This document shows, piece after piece, positions 10,850 to 23,304 of a stretch of 64,000 nt of DNA. The first letter of the stretch is position 1, and each line of letters opens with the position of its first letter. The notes under the pieces were generated by a model that did no database searches, had not been told where the DNA came from, and saw nothing but the letters and a program-made list of their open reading frames with translations. The stretch is taken from contig NC_092265.1 of NCBI RefSeq assembly GCF_036320965.1, positions 6,501,001-6,565,000 on the forward strand, read 5' to 3'. A program made the position numbers and the translations under genes. The stretch comes from Panulirus ornatus. Lineage: Eukaryota; Arthropoda; Malacostraca; Decapoda; Palinuridae.

Positions 10850-13650
10850 CATACTTTTTCGCTGTCTCCCGCGTTAGCGAGGTAGCGCAAGGAAACAGAC
10901 GAAAGAATGGCCCAACCCACCCACATACACATGTCCACACACGCACGTATATATACCTATACATCTCAACGTATACATATATATACACACAAAGACATTT
11001 ACATATATACACATGTTCATAATTCATGCTGTCTGCCCTTATTCAATCCCGTCGCCACCCCACCACACATGATATAACAACCCCCTCCCCCTACATGTGC
11101 GCGAGGTAGTGCTAGGAAAAGACAACAAAGGCCACATTCGCTCACACTCAGTCTCTAGCTGTCATGTATAATGCACCGAAACCACAGCTCCCTTTCCACA
11201 TCCAGGCCCCACAAAACTTTCCATGGTTTACCCCAGACGCTTCACATGCCCTGGTTCAGTCCATTGACAGCATGTCGACCCCGGTATACCACATCGTTCC
11301 AATTCACTCTATTCCTTGCACGCCTTTTATCCTCCAGTATGTTCAGGCCCCAATCGCTCAAAATCTTTATCACTCCATCCTTCCACCTCCAATTTGGTCT
11401 CCCACTTCTCTTCGTTCCCTTCACCTCTGGCACATATATCCTGTTTGTCAATCTTTCCTCTCATTCTCTCCATGTGACCAAACCATTCTGCTCTCTCAGG
11501 CACACTCTTTTTATTACCACACATCTCTATTACCATTTCATTATTTACTAAATCAAACCACCTCACACCGCATATTGTCCTCAAACATTTCATTTCCAAC
11601 ACATCCACCCTCCGCACAACCTTATCTATAGCCCATGCATGCCTCGCAACCATATAACATTGTTGGAACCACTATTCTTCCAAACACAAATTTTTGCTTT
11701 CCGAGAGAACGTTCTGGCCTTCCACACATTTTTCAACACTTCCAGAACCTTCGCCCCTTACCCCACCCTGTGACTCACTTCCGCTTCCATGTTTTCATCC
11801 GCTGCTAAATCCACTCCCAGATACCTAAAACACTTCACTTCCCCCGCTTTTTCTCCATTCAGACTTACCTCCCAATTAACTTACCCCTCAACCTTACTGA
11901 ACCTAATAACCTTGCTCTTATTCACATTTACTCTCAGCTTTCTTCTTTCACACACTTTACCAGACTCAGTCACCAACTTCTGCAGTTTCTCACCCGAATC
12001 AGCCACCAGCGCTGTATCATCAGCGAACAACAACTGACTCACTTCCAGGCCCTCTCATCCACAACAAACTGCATACTTGCCCATCTCTCCAAAACTCTTG
12101 CATTCACCTCCCTAACAACCCCATCCATAAACAAATTAAACAACCATGGAGACCACGCACTCCTGCCGCAAACTGACATTCACGGGGAACCAATCACTTT
12201 CCTCTCTTCATACTCGCACACGTGCCTTACATCCTTAAAAAACTTTTCACTGCTTCTAGCAACTTACCTCCCACACCATATACTCTTAATACCTTCCACA
12301 ACGCATCACTGTCAACTCTATCATATGCCTTCTCCAGATTCATAAGTGCTACATACAGATCCATCTATTTTTCTAAGTATTTCTCACATACATTCTTCAA
12401 AGCAAACATCTGATCCACACATCCTCTACCACTTCTGAAACCACACTGCTCTTCCCCAATCTGATGCTCTGTACATGCCTTGACCCTCTCAATCAATACC
12501 CTCCCATATAATTTCCCAGGAATACTCATCAAACTTATACCTCTGTAACTTGAACACTCACCTTTATCCCCTTTGCCTTTGTACAATGGCACTGCGCATG
12601 CATTCCGTCAATCCTCGGGCACTTCACCATGAACCATGCATACAGTGAATATCCTTACTAACCAATCAACAACAAAGTCACTCTTTTAATAAATTCCACT
12701 AAAATACCATCCAAACCCACCGCCTTGCCGGCTTTCATCTTCCGCAATGCTTTCACTACCTCTTCCCTGTTCATCAAACCATTCTCCCTAACCCTCTCAC
12801 TTCGCACACCACCTCGACCAAAACACCCTATATTTGCCACTCTGTCATCAAACATATTCAACAGAACCTTCAAAATACTTACTCCATCACCTTCTCACTT
12901 CACCACTACTTGTTATTACCTTCCCATTATCCCCCTTCACCGATGTTTCCATTTATTCTCTTGTCTTACGCACTTTATTTACCTCCTTCCAAAACATCTT
13001 TTTATTCTTTCTAAAATTTAATGATACTCCCTCACTCCAACTCTCATTTGCCCTCTTTTTTACCTCTTGCACCTTTCTCTTGACCTCCTGCTGCTTTCTT
13101 TTATACATCTCCTAGTCATTCGCACTACTTTCCTGCAAAAATCGTGCAAATGCCTCTCTCTTGTCTTTCACTAACAATCTTACTTCTTCATCCCACCACT
13201 CACTACCTTTTCTAATCTGCCCACCTCCCACCTTTCTCATGCCACAAGCATCTTTTGCGCAAGCCATCACTGCTTCCCTAAATACATCCCATTCCTCCCT
13301 CACTCCCCTTACGTCATTTGCTCTCAGCTTTTTCCATTCTGCACTCAATATCTCCTGGTACTTCCTCACACAAGTCTCCTTTCCAAGCTTACTTACTCCC
13401 ACCGCTCTCTTCACAACATTCTCTCTTTCTGAATATACCTACAGATCTTCATCTTCGCCTCCACAAGATAATCAGACATCCCCCCAGTTGCCCCTCTCAG
13501 CACATTAACATCCAAAGTCTCTCTTTCACGCGCCTATCAATTAACACGTAATCCAATAACGCTCTCAAGCCATCTCTCCTACTTACATATGTATACTTAT
13601 GTATATCTCTCTTTTTAACCAGGTATTCCAAATCACCAGTCCTTTTTCAT
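10850..13650 (-). mobile_element. Decayed non-LTR retrotransposon (LINE), endonuclease end to 3' tail
   Basis: Read on the - strand from about 13650 downwards, this carries the end of an endonuclease-like domain (a DYVLIDRR-like and a DHYLVEAK-like phrase), the linker (13112-13414, WWDEEVRLLVKDKREAF), the start of reverse transcriptase (12658-12873, ALRKMKAGKAVGLDGI), the finger/palm region (12365-12592, [18 protein letters not shown]) and the C-terminus (11242-11653, [11 protein letters not shown]). The frame is broken repeatedly by stops and indels, so the copy is dead. It ends in the family's 3' UTR at 10855-11160, with the hallmark TCTCCCGCGTTAGCGAGGTA. It is the same family as the intact copy at 41718-43385. 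The clade is uncertain; RTE-like is my best reading. Confidence 0.9.
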
Positions 13651-13669
13651 CACAAATCTACAAGCTCTA

Positions 13670-13830
13670 TTATCATTACTGCAATTTTTACAATCATTAT
13701 TATTATCATTATTATCATTATAATTATTATCATCATTATTATTGCAGTTCTCTTCCGCAGTCTTTGGTTGAAGTCTTTGTAATGAATCGCTGACTTACGA
13801 TTATCATTAGTATTATCATCATTGCAGTTC
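13670..13830. repeat. (ATT/ATC)n imperfect trinucleotide repeat
   Basis: Two blocks of imperfect ATT/ATC repetition separated by unique sequence. They lie just beyond the 5' side of the decayed LINE. Confidence 0.8.
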
Positions 13831-13849
13831 TCCCTCACGCAACATTTCA

Positions 13850-15588
13850 ATGTATTACCTACATAGACGTAAAAGAAAAAGCAATTCGGATTACCACGAA
13901 CACGTAAGTAGTTATATGACCGCTATTGACTAACCGCTACAAACTACTGGCGCCTAGTTTGGTGGCGGTTTTGATAGTTCTCCTATGACTGCTGGCCCAG
14001 AAGAGAGGTGTAAATATACAATTCTTACGACTAAATGACTGCAAATATTCTCTGTCTCTATAAGGTCTCCTTTACCACTCACTTTCCTTGTAAATCACGC
14101 TCTAATGCGTTATCATCGTAGTCAACACAAGTCTTTTCGGAAGAGATTTCCGTTAGTGTGGAAGCATATCACCCCCCCTCCCCTCCTACTTTTGAATGCA
14201 CAGCGTTCGGACTAGATCGTCTTGGGTTGTGAAGCAACCTGTGTATCTCTTGACTTTTTTTTGTGTGTGTACGAGAGAGAGAGGAGCTTCCTGACTGTTA
14301 CATTGTCTGTGCCATTTGATTTCAGTTTCAGTTCATTATTTCGTTAAAACGAGGAATTGGATCTTAGTGCTGTCACTGGATACCCTTGTATCGTTTTGTT
14401 ATTGTTTGTGAATAGATCGATTAACAATTCTCTTGTTATAACATGAGGGTCTTTTTGTTTTTCTTGTCAATGTCTGAGTCAGCTCTCCATGTACCGTACG
14501 TGGGCAAGAGAGCGAAGTCGTCTGTGTAGGTCATCCAGTGGTGATCGTGAGACGTCTTGCAAAGCTGTTGTTATTATTGTCGTACGTGGCAACTCGAATT
14601 GAGTATGCCTCGTCTGGCGGGGGTAGCACTAAAACCGGCAGCACAAAACAAAAACAGTTCATCAGTACTCACCTCTAGCCTCATCATCAGCACTATGATT
14701 ATCAGTTTTCACAACTATGACGATCACTAATAGCACCACAACTTTAGCACCAGCACCAAGGGCAGCGGGTCCGGCAACGCCGCCGGCAGTAATGAGGCAA
14801 GAGCCCGGGGTGGGTGGGAGCAGGTCGAATGGACCGTGGGTCAGTTTGCATAATGGACAACGACCTGGGTCGAACCTCAACCCTCTCTACGTACCTACAC
14901 GAACCGCTTCAGGCTAATGAAAAGTAAATCATTAAAATGGATAAAGAGATAACTATCATGAACTGAAAATAAGAAATAAAATGAAACTGATCAGTAGAGA
15001 AACGAACATAACCTAAACACGAGGATACAAAAACAAAAAAAAAAGTTAATGTCAAATGTTCTCTTCTGAGTTAAACAGAGGGTCTTATGTGAGTGTGACA
15101 TTTTCTTGGCGATGATTCGAAGCTTGTTAATGTTTTTCTATTTGTATGAATTCTTACAGCGCTGTATAGGTCCTGCATCCCCGTACGATATGCACCTGCT
15201 TTATGAATGTAGGTGAAAAGATTTTGCAGATAAACGTAAAGAACAAAATGTAAAGAAACAAGATAAGGAGTGACCATGAGCCACACCGCCGTCTCGAGCA
15301 GGGAAACAAAATATCGTAAAATAAAACTAACAGTACATAAAAGAATAAAGCTTCTTGTACAATTTCTTTTCTAGAAAAACAATGTTTTTTGTATGTTTGG
15401 TAACTCTGGTATTGATTTTGACTTCCTGATCAGTCTGTTGCTATTAGATCCAACTCGCATACGATTTCAAAGACTTCATTAGTTACTTTCAAACTAACCC
15501 GCCGTAAGAAACATTTTAATGTGTTAATTTTTTTTTACTTGTAATTGCCATTACTGACGGAAACTTTTTTGACCTTACACTGTCGAGA

Positions 15589-15590
<2 letters not shown>
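13850..15590. other. No supported gene
   Basis: AT-rich with one GC-richer island at 14740-14880. The island contains on the - strand GGTTCGACCC, resembling a polymerase III B box, but no A box or tRNA fold was found. Confidence 0.45.

Positions 15591-15652
<62 letters not shown>
15591..15652. repeat. (TA)n array
   Basis: 31 TA units, followed immediately by ATGACAACTAGTGACTGAGT, a phrase that recurs as TATGACAACTAGGGAGTG at 58270 in other LINE-tail debris. Confidence 0.98.
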
Positions 15653-15654
<2 letters not shown>

Positions 15655-15659
15655 CAACT

Positions 15660-16093
15660 AGTGACTGAGTGTGAACGATGTGGCCTTTGTAGTCTTTTCC
15701 TAGCGCTACCTCGCGCACACACGGAGGGACGGGGGTGTCATTTCATGTGTGGCGTGGTGGCGGCAGCATGTATGAATAGGTATATGTGTATATTTTAATT
15801 TTCCAAAAGAAGGAACAGAGAATTGGGCCAGGTGAGGGTATTCCCTCAAAGGCCCAGTCCTCTGTTCTTAACGCTACCTCGCTAATGCGGGAAATGGCGA
15901 ACAGTTTGAAAGAAAGAAAAGAAGTATATATGTATATGTCTGTGTATGTATATGTATTTATACGTTGAAATGTATAGGTATGAATATGTGCGTACGTGGG
16001 TGTTTATGTATATACATGTGTATGTGGGTGGGTTGGGCCATTCTTTCGTCTGTTTCCTTGCGCTATCTTGCTAACGCGGGAGACAGCGTCAAA

Positions 16094-16094
<1 letters not shown>
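15660..16094 (+). mobile_element. LINE 3'-tail and associated SINE-like fragments
   Basis: 15985-16094 matches the 3' UTR of the 41718-43385 LINE in the same orientation (GTTGGGCCATTCTTTCGTCT, then ACGCGGGAGACAGCG) and runs straight into a (TA)n tract. 15793-15925 is a separate short dispersed unit (TTTTCCAAA-AGAAGGAACAGAGA, then CCTCTGTTCTTAACGCTACC) that recurs at 31398-31500 and, inverted, at 55911-56045. Confidence 0.8.
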
Positions 16095-16143
<49 letters not shown>

Positions 16144-16170
16144 ATGCATGTGTGTATGTGTGTGTAAATC
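16095..16170. repeat. (TA)n then (TG)n compound microsatellite
   Basis: The TA run starts exactly at the end of a LINE tail (GACAGCGTCAAAG|TATA), so it looks like the retrotransposon's terminal simple repeat. Confidence 0.95.
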
Positions 16171-16949
16171 AGGTTGGTGCGGAAACACATGGGAGAGCTT
16201 CTGAGTTTTATTTTTCTAACGTTCGGGGCCCATTTCCTCTCACGTCAACTGCCACCATATCTTTTACCCATGGTCTTCACTATACAACAAACAGCAATAA
16301 CCCAAAAATTTCTGTTGCTGGAAAAGGAGACTTTGATCGTCTCTCATCTCAGCCAAACTCCCTCTGTTCAATACCACCTTGCCTGACTAAACGTGCAGAG
16401 AATGCAGATGACCACTTTACTCAATATTCTCGTCATTCAGTATGTTCATTGTCTTCTTCAGCCAGTGCCCACTTTGCTCAATACCTTTTCGTTAGTCATT
16501 GCTTTGCCCAATAATTATTCCTTTCAGCGCGCCACCGACGTGAGTCAGTCTCACTTCGGCTACCTTTCCACAAGCATTTGTTGCAGAAACCTAAGATTAA
16601 ATGAATCTGGCGGCATTGTTTGCTCTTAAGGGAGTAGCCATTGATATTCGATACAGTAGTAAAGGAAACATTCCATAAGTTTAGATCTTCACCGCTGGTA
16701 ACGAATATTCCAGAAGTTTCGGTCTTCAATACGTGCGAATATTGTACTTTCCGCGGCACACGAATATACCAGGAGGTATCTAACGATCGCCCTAACGGTT
16801 TGCGGACGTTTGAAGACGCAAGCCTCCAACTCGTCACGGAAGACACCTTATTCAAATAAGCATATATTCTCTTACTGTTACTGCACAAAAAAAAAGTTAA
16901 CGGAATTCAGTGATATTTATCTTGTGTGTTTTTGTTACGTGTACGTGTA

Positions 16950-16989
<40 letters not shown>

Positions 16990-17096
16990 TGGTTGAGTGT
17001 GAGTGTGTGGGCGCGGGTTTTGCAATTAACTTTCTCTTTGACTGGACACAGAAAACGTGGCCTTCAATGGAGACTGGACGTCAAAAGGTCAGATAC

Positions 17097-17157
<61 letters not shown>

Positions 17158-17355
17158 GTTTTATCTAACAAAATTGAGAAAAAGTTCCTAGTTCAGTGAC
17201 ATTTATTTCCTCAATCTTTGGGTGAATAAATGGTTTTATCAAGTCAAGCCTTCGATGAGTAGTAATGACGTTATTCCATCTGCACTGTGGCACAGAATCG
17301 TCTTTATTGCCCTGTGACAGTGATGCGAACCCTGAATCGCTTGCTTTGAGTTTGT

Positions 17356-17399
<44 letters not shown>

Positions 17400-18130
17400 T
17401 AATACAAGACCATCAATGCTGTTATGTTTCTTGTGGGACATGTTTGTGTGTCTTATGCTTGGCTTTCTCTATACCGATGGTGGTGTGTTCGTATATTGTG
17501 GGAAATTGTACCGAATACCAAAGGAATATGGAAATACGCATAGAGTTTATGCTTGCTTGCCTTTGTGCATGAAAATCCTTGCCTACTGCAGTCACGTGTT
17601 GATAAGTTTGAAGGTGGTTCCCACAACGCTCACGGGGTACAACGGTTTGGGGGGCTAACCCCGCAACCCTCACACCCGACCCGCCACCCACCTCAAGATC
17701 TCTTCTACTCTCAGCTCCGTGTTTGTGACAAATATTTGTCAAATCGAGTGTTGAATAGAGACATTTTTGTGCTCGTTAAGGTACTGAAGGCTATATCAAT
17801 CAATATGTGTTGACGAGATCCTGTGATCAGTTCGTCTGCCCAGTCATGAACGATATTTTCCACCGCGCAGCTCGCCATTCACTTGACGCCTTTAGATGAG
17901 TTTGGCAAATGAATTCTCTTGGAAATTTAGAAATGTCATCCTGTAGTATCATCTGCTTCCATGGAAATATGATATTCATAAACTTATGCAATATCAGTCT
18001 TGTCATCTACTTTAGATTGCAACCAGCTTAGCTCAGGTTCCTGCTTAGGGTGGTGTGTATTTGTATGCGTGTGCACACGGAAGTAAAGGCATGGTGCATA
18101 TATACAAGGTTGGGACGGAACAATACAAGT
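16171..18130. other. No supported gene; three microsatellites
   Basis: Holds (TG)n at about 16953-16988, (TA)n at 17100-17157 and (TG)n at about 17358-17398. A 72-codon + frame at 16641-16859 and a longer overlapping - frame have no splice context or recognisable domain. Confidence 0.5.
17100..17157. repeat. (TA)n array
   Basis: Uninterrupted TA run after AGATACCTTT. Confidence 0.98.
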
Positions 18131-18144
18131 GTAACTCTCTCCCC

Positions 18145-18147
<3 letters not shown>

Positions 18148-18198
<51 letters not shown>

Positions 18199-18207
18199 TA
18201 TACACAG
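18148..18207. repeat. (CA)n microsatellite
   Basis: About 20 CA units, then a mixed CATA/CACA run. It directly abuts the 5' edge of the decayed reverse transcriptase fragment that follows. Confidence 0.95.
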
Positions 18208-18385
18208 GTCACCAATGACTTAGGGTCTTTTCTAGAGCCATTGCTTTTCTTGATATATGTGACTGACTTGCTAAAAAGGATTGACTTTTACTTGTATATG
18301 TTTATGGATGATGCCAAGGACATGAAGTGAAAAGCGAAGAAGATTGCATCAACCTACAAGGGAACCTAGACAAATTCCAAAGTTA

Positions 18386-18432
<47 letters not shown>

Positions 18433-18965
18433 TGATGACATTGAACTCGAGTAAATGTAAAGAGAATGGGAGAGCAAAAGAGGTCCTCGATATGCATATC
18501 ATCCCGCAGGAATCTGGTTGTGAAAGGCACCTGGGAGTAGACAGTCTCCCACCTGCTGTTAGAGCCCTGCATTAAGAGGATAGTAATGGAGACAATATGT
18601 CTGGTGGCAAATATCAGAATGGCATTAAAGAATTTGGATAGGGGAAAAATACGGCAACCTGTTCACATACTATATTAGGCCAAAACAAGAATATGCCTCT
18701 CAAAGAACTAGTGAAGAAGGCTCTAAGGAGGGCATCCAAGATAGTACCAGAAGTAAGAGATCTTGAATTACAGGGACGGGTTAGAGGCCTTGAATTTGTC
18801 TAACATAGAAGAAAGATAAAGGGGTAACCTGATCACAATACATTAAGTTTCTTAGTATGTTTGATAATGTCAGCAGTGGACAGTTCAAAAGGTGCGAAGA
18901 GAAATTCCAGAGGACAAAACAAAACTTGTTCTACAGGATGTACATAACTACTCTTATAGTACATT
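18205..18965 (+). mobile_element. Decayed second LINE lineage (CR1/Jockey-like reverse transcriptase)
   Basis: The + strand gives PLLFLIYVTDLLKRID then YMFMDDAKDMK, a worn version of the 'LFLIYVNDLP...FADD' palm region, then, after a (TA)n insertion at 18387-18429, a thumb-like stretch (GCERHLGVDSLPPAV; VKKALRRASKIVPEVRD). The FADD box has become FMDD, and stops and frame changes are frequent, so it is inactive. The motifs differ clearly from the 41718 family, so two LINE lineages are present. Confidence 0.8.
18387..18429. repeat. (TA)n array inside the decayed LINE
   Basis: The tract interrupts the reverse transcriptase frame, so it arose or was inserted after the element. Confidence 0.98.
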
Positions 18966-18969
18966 GGAA

Positions 18970-21480
18970 AAATGGAATACGCTGACTATGAATTAGTGAA
19001 TATGGACAGTAAACAAATCTTCAGAAAGTTGTTTTTATGGTAAAGTATAAGAGATGGGTCCAGATCAACGTAAATTTCCCACGTCATACCTTTCAAATAC
19101 ACACACACGCACACACATACACCCCATTTACAAATCTGACTATGTTTCCAGATGTTTGGGAAAGCTCTGAAACTATTGTCTCACTTGTTTTATAGGTCAG
19201 CGAAGTTTCGCGAATTATATCTGCATTTCAGTGGTGTTTGTGCTTACCCAATGGACCGTGGTAACAAGTGAGAGGATGGAAATTAGAATTAACCTTGTGT
19301 TTTGACTAACAGTCATTCCCCTAGTGACAAAGTACCACTTTTGTGGTTTAGATTCCTACGAATAACCATTTCTGGTTTTTGTTTTTTCTGGTTTAAGGAT
19401 GTAAATTTTGAAAAATGCCCAGAGAACCAAGGTATCAAACGTTCTTTGCGTTCACTGCTGCCAGCGCTGTTGCCAGCCGTACAAAGTACCAAGATCTTCA
19501 TAACAAAGAAATAAAATCATAACTGAAAGGACTAGAAACTCAGAATATGAAAATAGTAGATTGAGATATTCATCATCACAGGGCAAGAGAAATACCCCTG
19601 AATAGGTGTCCGTCGCTCAATATTAGAGCTTTTTCCTGGGGTGCAGCTGTCGCGGCAGATTATGGTTAGAGTGAAAGTATTGTGGTTGGAATATTGTGCA
19701 TGTTTTTCTTTCTCGTTATCATAGCTCTCGGGCGTTCGTTAGTTTACTGGTAATGGTTGTGGATGAATGGTGAACGATACTCTACGGCAAGAGCTCATGG
19801 TCACACTTGCGAATGCAGGGGAACGTTACAATGTCAGACGACGAAGCGTCCATACTATTATATACTGAAGATCTGTGTCAAAATTAAGTTATATTTACAC
19901 CAGCACTGTAGTCCTCCATCAGAGATCGTGTTCATTGCTTCTGAAGCTTTGTAGCAGATTCGCTTTCGCAAGTGTAAGGGCAAAGATCATACTTCATGCA
20001 GCTCTAAGGCTTAGTTAGCCCACACTTACTGCAGCACTTACCCTCATCCAATTATCCCTCATTCCACCTTGTTTATGCTGACGTGAAAATTAAAGAAGAT
20101 AAAAGAAAATGTAAGACGATACAGATTATGTTGACGTGAAAATATAAAAGTAAAAGTAAAAAAGTAAGATGATACAAGAGAGGAAAGGCATATGCTCTCA
20201 TTGTGGACTAACTTAGTTCTGTGTTTATGGGAAAATAATCAACTTAATTCTGTGTTTAGGGAAAATATGATTCATTGCTTAAATTGTTTCAGAATTTTGA
20301 AGCTGAACTTGTAGTAAAAGCATCACATCTGCAGAAGAGTGCAGGAATGGAATGATGGGCTCTAGAGCATGGATTTAAAATTCAAAAGGATAGTATGGGT
20401 GAAGGACATACAGCCAGCCAGTATGTGGAGGCAACCATAGATAGCGTATGGCGGGCAGGTGACAGGTGAGCCCGGAGACCCGTCGCAAAAACTGGAGCAA
20501 GGTGAATGGCACTTGAGTATCATTGTCCACCTGGAAACAAGACTGATGATATACAGAAGAGATTGACTTTGAGAGCAATGCAAAAGAAGGTCAAAATACA
20601 CCTCATATGAAACATACAATACACAGAAATGATATAGGGGAGGTTTTAAGATGTACCAGGATATATAGTGGTACTAACGATCACATAAGGGAAGCTCTAT
20701 GGCCCAGGATTTAGTTCAAGGAGTAGAGCAGATAATTGAGATGCCCTTGGCCAAAAAACTGTAAACATCCTTGTTACCAGCATGGGTGTGTAGGGTCGAA
20801 CCTTCTCAATCAATCCTTAGATACTTCATTTAAGTATTCACAGACGAGACGTTTTTGTGAAAGTGTGGGTGAAGGGCGCGCAACAGGTAGTAGGTGGAGG
20901 CAAACATACAGCGTACTGTGGGTGCAAGACGTCGGTTGGGCCCAAGTGGGCCAAGGAATCCACTGTCTTCGTAATGACAGTGGTCGAGAACAAAGGAAGA
21001 TTGATATACATTTGGAGTATCAGTACATTCAAATGCAAGATGTATACAGACTTAATACCGACTTTGGCAATATATAAGAGGATCAGAATACATTAAATAC
21101 AAGATATACAACGTGCTTAATAAACTGACATTGGCCTTGATACGGAGGGAGTCATGTTCCACCTATAATTACAAAGTCTATTGTTACAAGTCAAAACCGC
21201 AGATTATCATGTTACAAGTGGCGGATTCCGACTTAAATATCATCAACATTCAGCAGTTCTAACAGTATACATCCATTAGTTCTAACGGTAATCATTTCTG
21301 CAATGTCTGTCTCTTAACCAACGGGGCTTTGAGTAAGGAACATTACTGTTGTCCGGGATGAACAGAGGAACAGGTGGTTAGTAGTGATGGTTTGAATAAT
21401 ATCCTTGAATAATAAATGCAGTAAATGGTGAATAAATACAGTGGATGAGTATTTATCGTGGATGATGAATAATTGCAGTG
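18970..21480. other. No supported gene
   Basis: A few (CA)-rich bits (19100) and weak frames only. 20380-20560 and 20870-20960 are somewhat GC-richer but show no convincing exon. Confidence 0.45.
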
Positions 21481-21484
21481 GATG

Positions 21485-21925
21485 ATAACTACCATGGAAG
21501 ATGAGTATCCGCACTGGGTGATGAGTAACTACTGCAGATGATGAGCAACTACTGTAGATGATGAGTAACTACCGTAGATGATAAGTAACTACCACAAATG
21601 ATGAGTAACTACAGTGGGTGATAAGTAACTGTCGTTGATGATGAGTAAGTACTGTGGATGATGACTATCTGCTGTTGGTGATGAGTAACTACTTAGGACG
21701 ATGAGTAACCACCATGGATGATGAGTAACTACTGAGGACGATGAGTAACCACCATGGATAATGAGTAACTACTGAGGACGATGAGTAACCACCATGGATA
21801 ATGAATAACTACTGAGGGCGATGAGTAACCACCATGGATGATGAGTAACTACTGAGGACGATGAGTAACCTCCATGGATAATGAGTAACTACTGAGGACG
21901 ATGAGTAATTACCATGGAAATGAGT
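21485..21925. repeat. Minisatellite, 20-21 bp unit with a ~42-bp higher-order pattern
   Basis: The basic unit is GATGATGAGTAACTACTG-like. In the right half it alternates regularly between GGACGATGAGTAACCACCAT and GGATAATGAGTAACTACTGA, giving a two-unit period. The left half is more diverged, which suggests recent expansion on the right. Confidence 0.9.
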
Positions 21926-22084
21926 ATTTTCCGTGAATGTATAGTTCTTGTGGATGAAGCTAACCAGCTGACAAGCGCTTAAAACCAAATGACCAGTGTG
22001 AGCAACATGTGACAACTCTCTGATGCAGAGATTTGTAACTTTCACTTCTACTCTTATCCACTTTCACTTAAGATACTTACTTTT

Positions 22085-22340
22085 ACTACACTTGTCACGT
22101 TACAGATATGTACTTACTTTTACTACACTTGTCACGTTACAGATTTGTGTACTTTAACTACACTTGTCACGTTACAGATTTGTGTACTTACTTTTACCAC
22201 ACTTGTCACGTTACAAATTTGTGTACTTACTTTTACCACACTTGTCACGTTATAGTTTTGTGTACTTACTTTTGCCACACTCGTCACGTTACAGATTTGT
22301 GTACTTACTTTTACCACACCTGTCACGTTACAGATTTGTC
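22085..22340. repeat. 39-bp minisatellite, about 6.5 copies
   Basis: Unit around CACTTGTCACGTTACAGATT followed by TGTGTACTTACTTTTACCA. Because 39 is a multiple of three, every frame appears as a 13-residue protein repeat on both strands; this is an artefact. Confidence 0.95.
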
Positions 22341-22515
22341 GACACCCATAACCTGACGTCTACACAGAAGTTAACAGGCAAATATATGGTGTATTTTTCA
22401 CCACGACATTTCTCATGCATCAGTAATCATTCTCTTGATTATACAGTCCCAGGACCCCTTTCATAGGTGCCTTTTCACTAGCTGTGTAACCACTTGCCTA
22501 CGGAGTCTGGTAACA

Positions 22516-22519
<4 letters not shown>

Positions 22520-22589
<70 letters not shown>
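22520..22589. repeat. (TA)n array, left flank of the second foldback
   Basis: 35 TA units ending exactly where the outer arm (GCTGGTAGCTGCATGGAAAA) begins. Confidence 0.98.
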
Positions 22590-22591
<2 letters not shown>

Positions 22592-22992
22592 TGGTAGCTG
22601 CATGGAAAATGAATTACGAAGATCCGAACGCTTTCGGAAGTATTCCATCAACAAAGGGATACAGAGATAATGACCATAGGGAGGTTTTACAGACATAAAT
22701 GACAGGTCAGGCGCATGACCACGTCAGGTGAGGGTCATTCGAAGGCCATGTAAGAAATGAGACCACCTAAGACAAGGTTCAGATCATGGATTAGCTCATA
22801 ACGTTGTACATGTTGACAATTGGCTAATCGAGGACTTGACCCTTGCCCTAGGTGGTCACATGTCTTACTTGACCTTCGAATGACCCTCACCTGACGAGGC
22901 TATGCGCTTCACCTGTCATATATGTCTTGAAAACCCGTCTATGTTCATTTTCTAAGTTTGTGTTTCATTTTCCATTTGGCTACCAGTATATT
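22590..22992. mobile_element. Second foldback element, TA-flanked on both sides
   Basis: The outer left arm GCTGGTAGCTGCATGGAAAA is repeated in reverse complement near 22965-22988 (ACTGGTAGCCAAATGGAAAA). The inner arms at about 22686-22800 and 22820-22933 pair over about 115 bases with moderate divergence; both contain GTCAGGTGAGGGTCATTCGA. The outer box GGAAAATGAA is the same box that marks the 6504-6884 foldback, so the two are related although their inner arms differ. There is no open frame. Confidence 0.8.
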
Positions 22993-23013
22993 ACTGAATC
23001 GCTTGTGCTTTTG

Positions 23014-23024
23014 ATATATCTATA

Positions 23025-23118
<94 letters not shown>
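23014..23118. repeat. (TATC)n then (TA)n compound microsatellite
   Basis: Right flank of the second foldback. A tetranucleotide TATC run grades into pure TA. Confidence 0.98.
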
Positions 23119-23120
<2 letters not shown>

Positions 23121-23304
23121 CTCCGTGTTATACATCCTTATTGTTCCAGGAGTTCCACAAAGGTTGTCCTGAAGTTGCAGTTATAATGATATATAAAAGT
23201 GGTTGTGTTCTCCAGATATTGCTGGATTCAGATGTGATTTCGTGTTGAGGTTTGAGGCCACAATGGTCTTAACGTGATTGACTAAATAAAATCTCTTCCA
23301 ACAG

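Noticed and set aside
11164..13551. Series of + strand frames rich in Ser, Thr, Phe and Pro
   Set aside because: Antisense of the decayed LINE; the composition is the reverse complement of its Lys/Glu/Val-rich coding strand.
14867..14876. GGTTCGACCC on the - strand as a tRNA or SINE B box
   Set aside because: No A box at the right distance, no cloverleaf and no T-run terminator were found.
16496..16888. Overlapping 130- and 72-codon frames on opposite strands
   Set aside because: No recognisable domain, no splice context and no preference for either strand; left as undetermined non-coding DNA.
21485..22340. Regular repeats that could be mistaken for a CRISPR array
   Set aside because: Units are contiguous with no unique spacers and lie in a eukaryotic, intron-containing genome; they are minisatellites.
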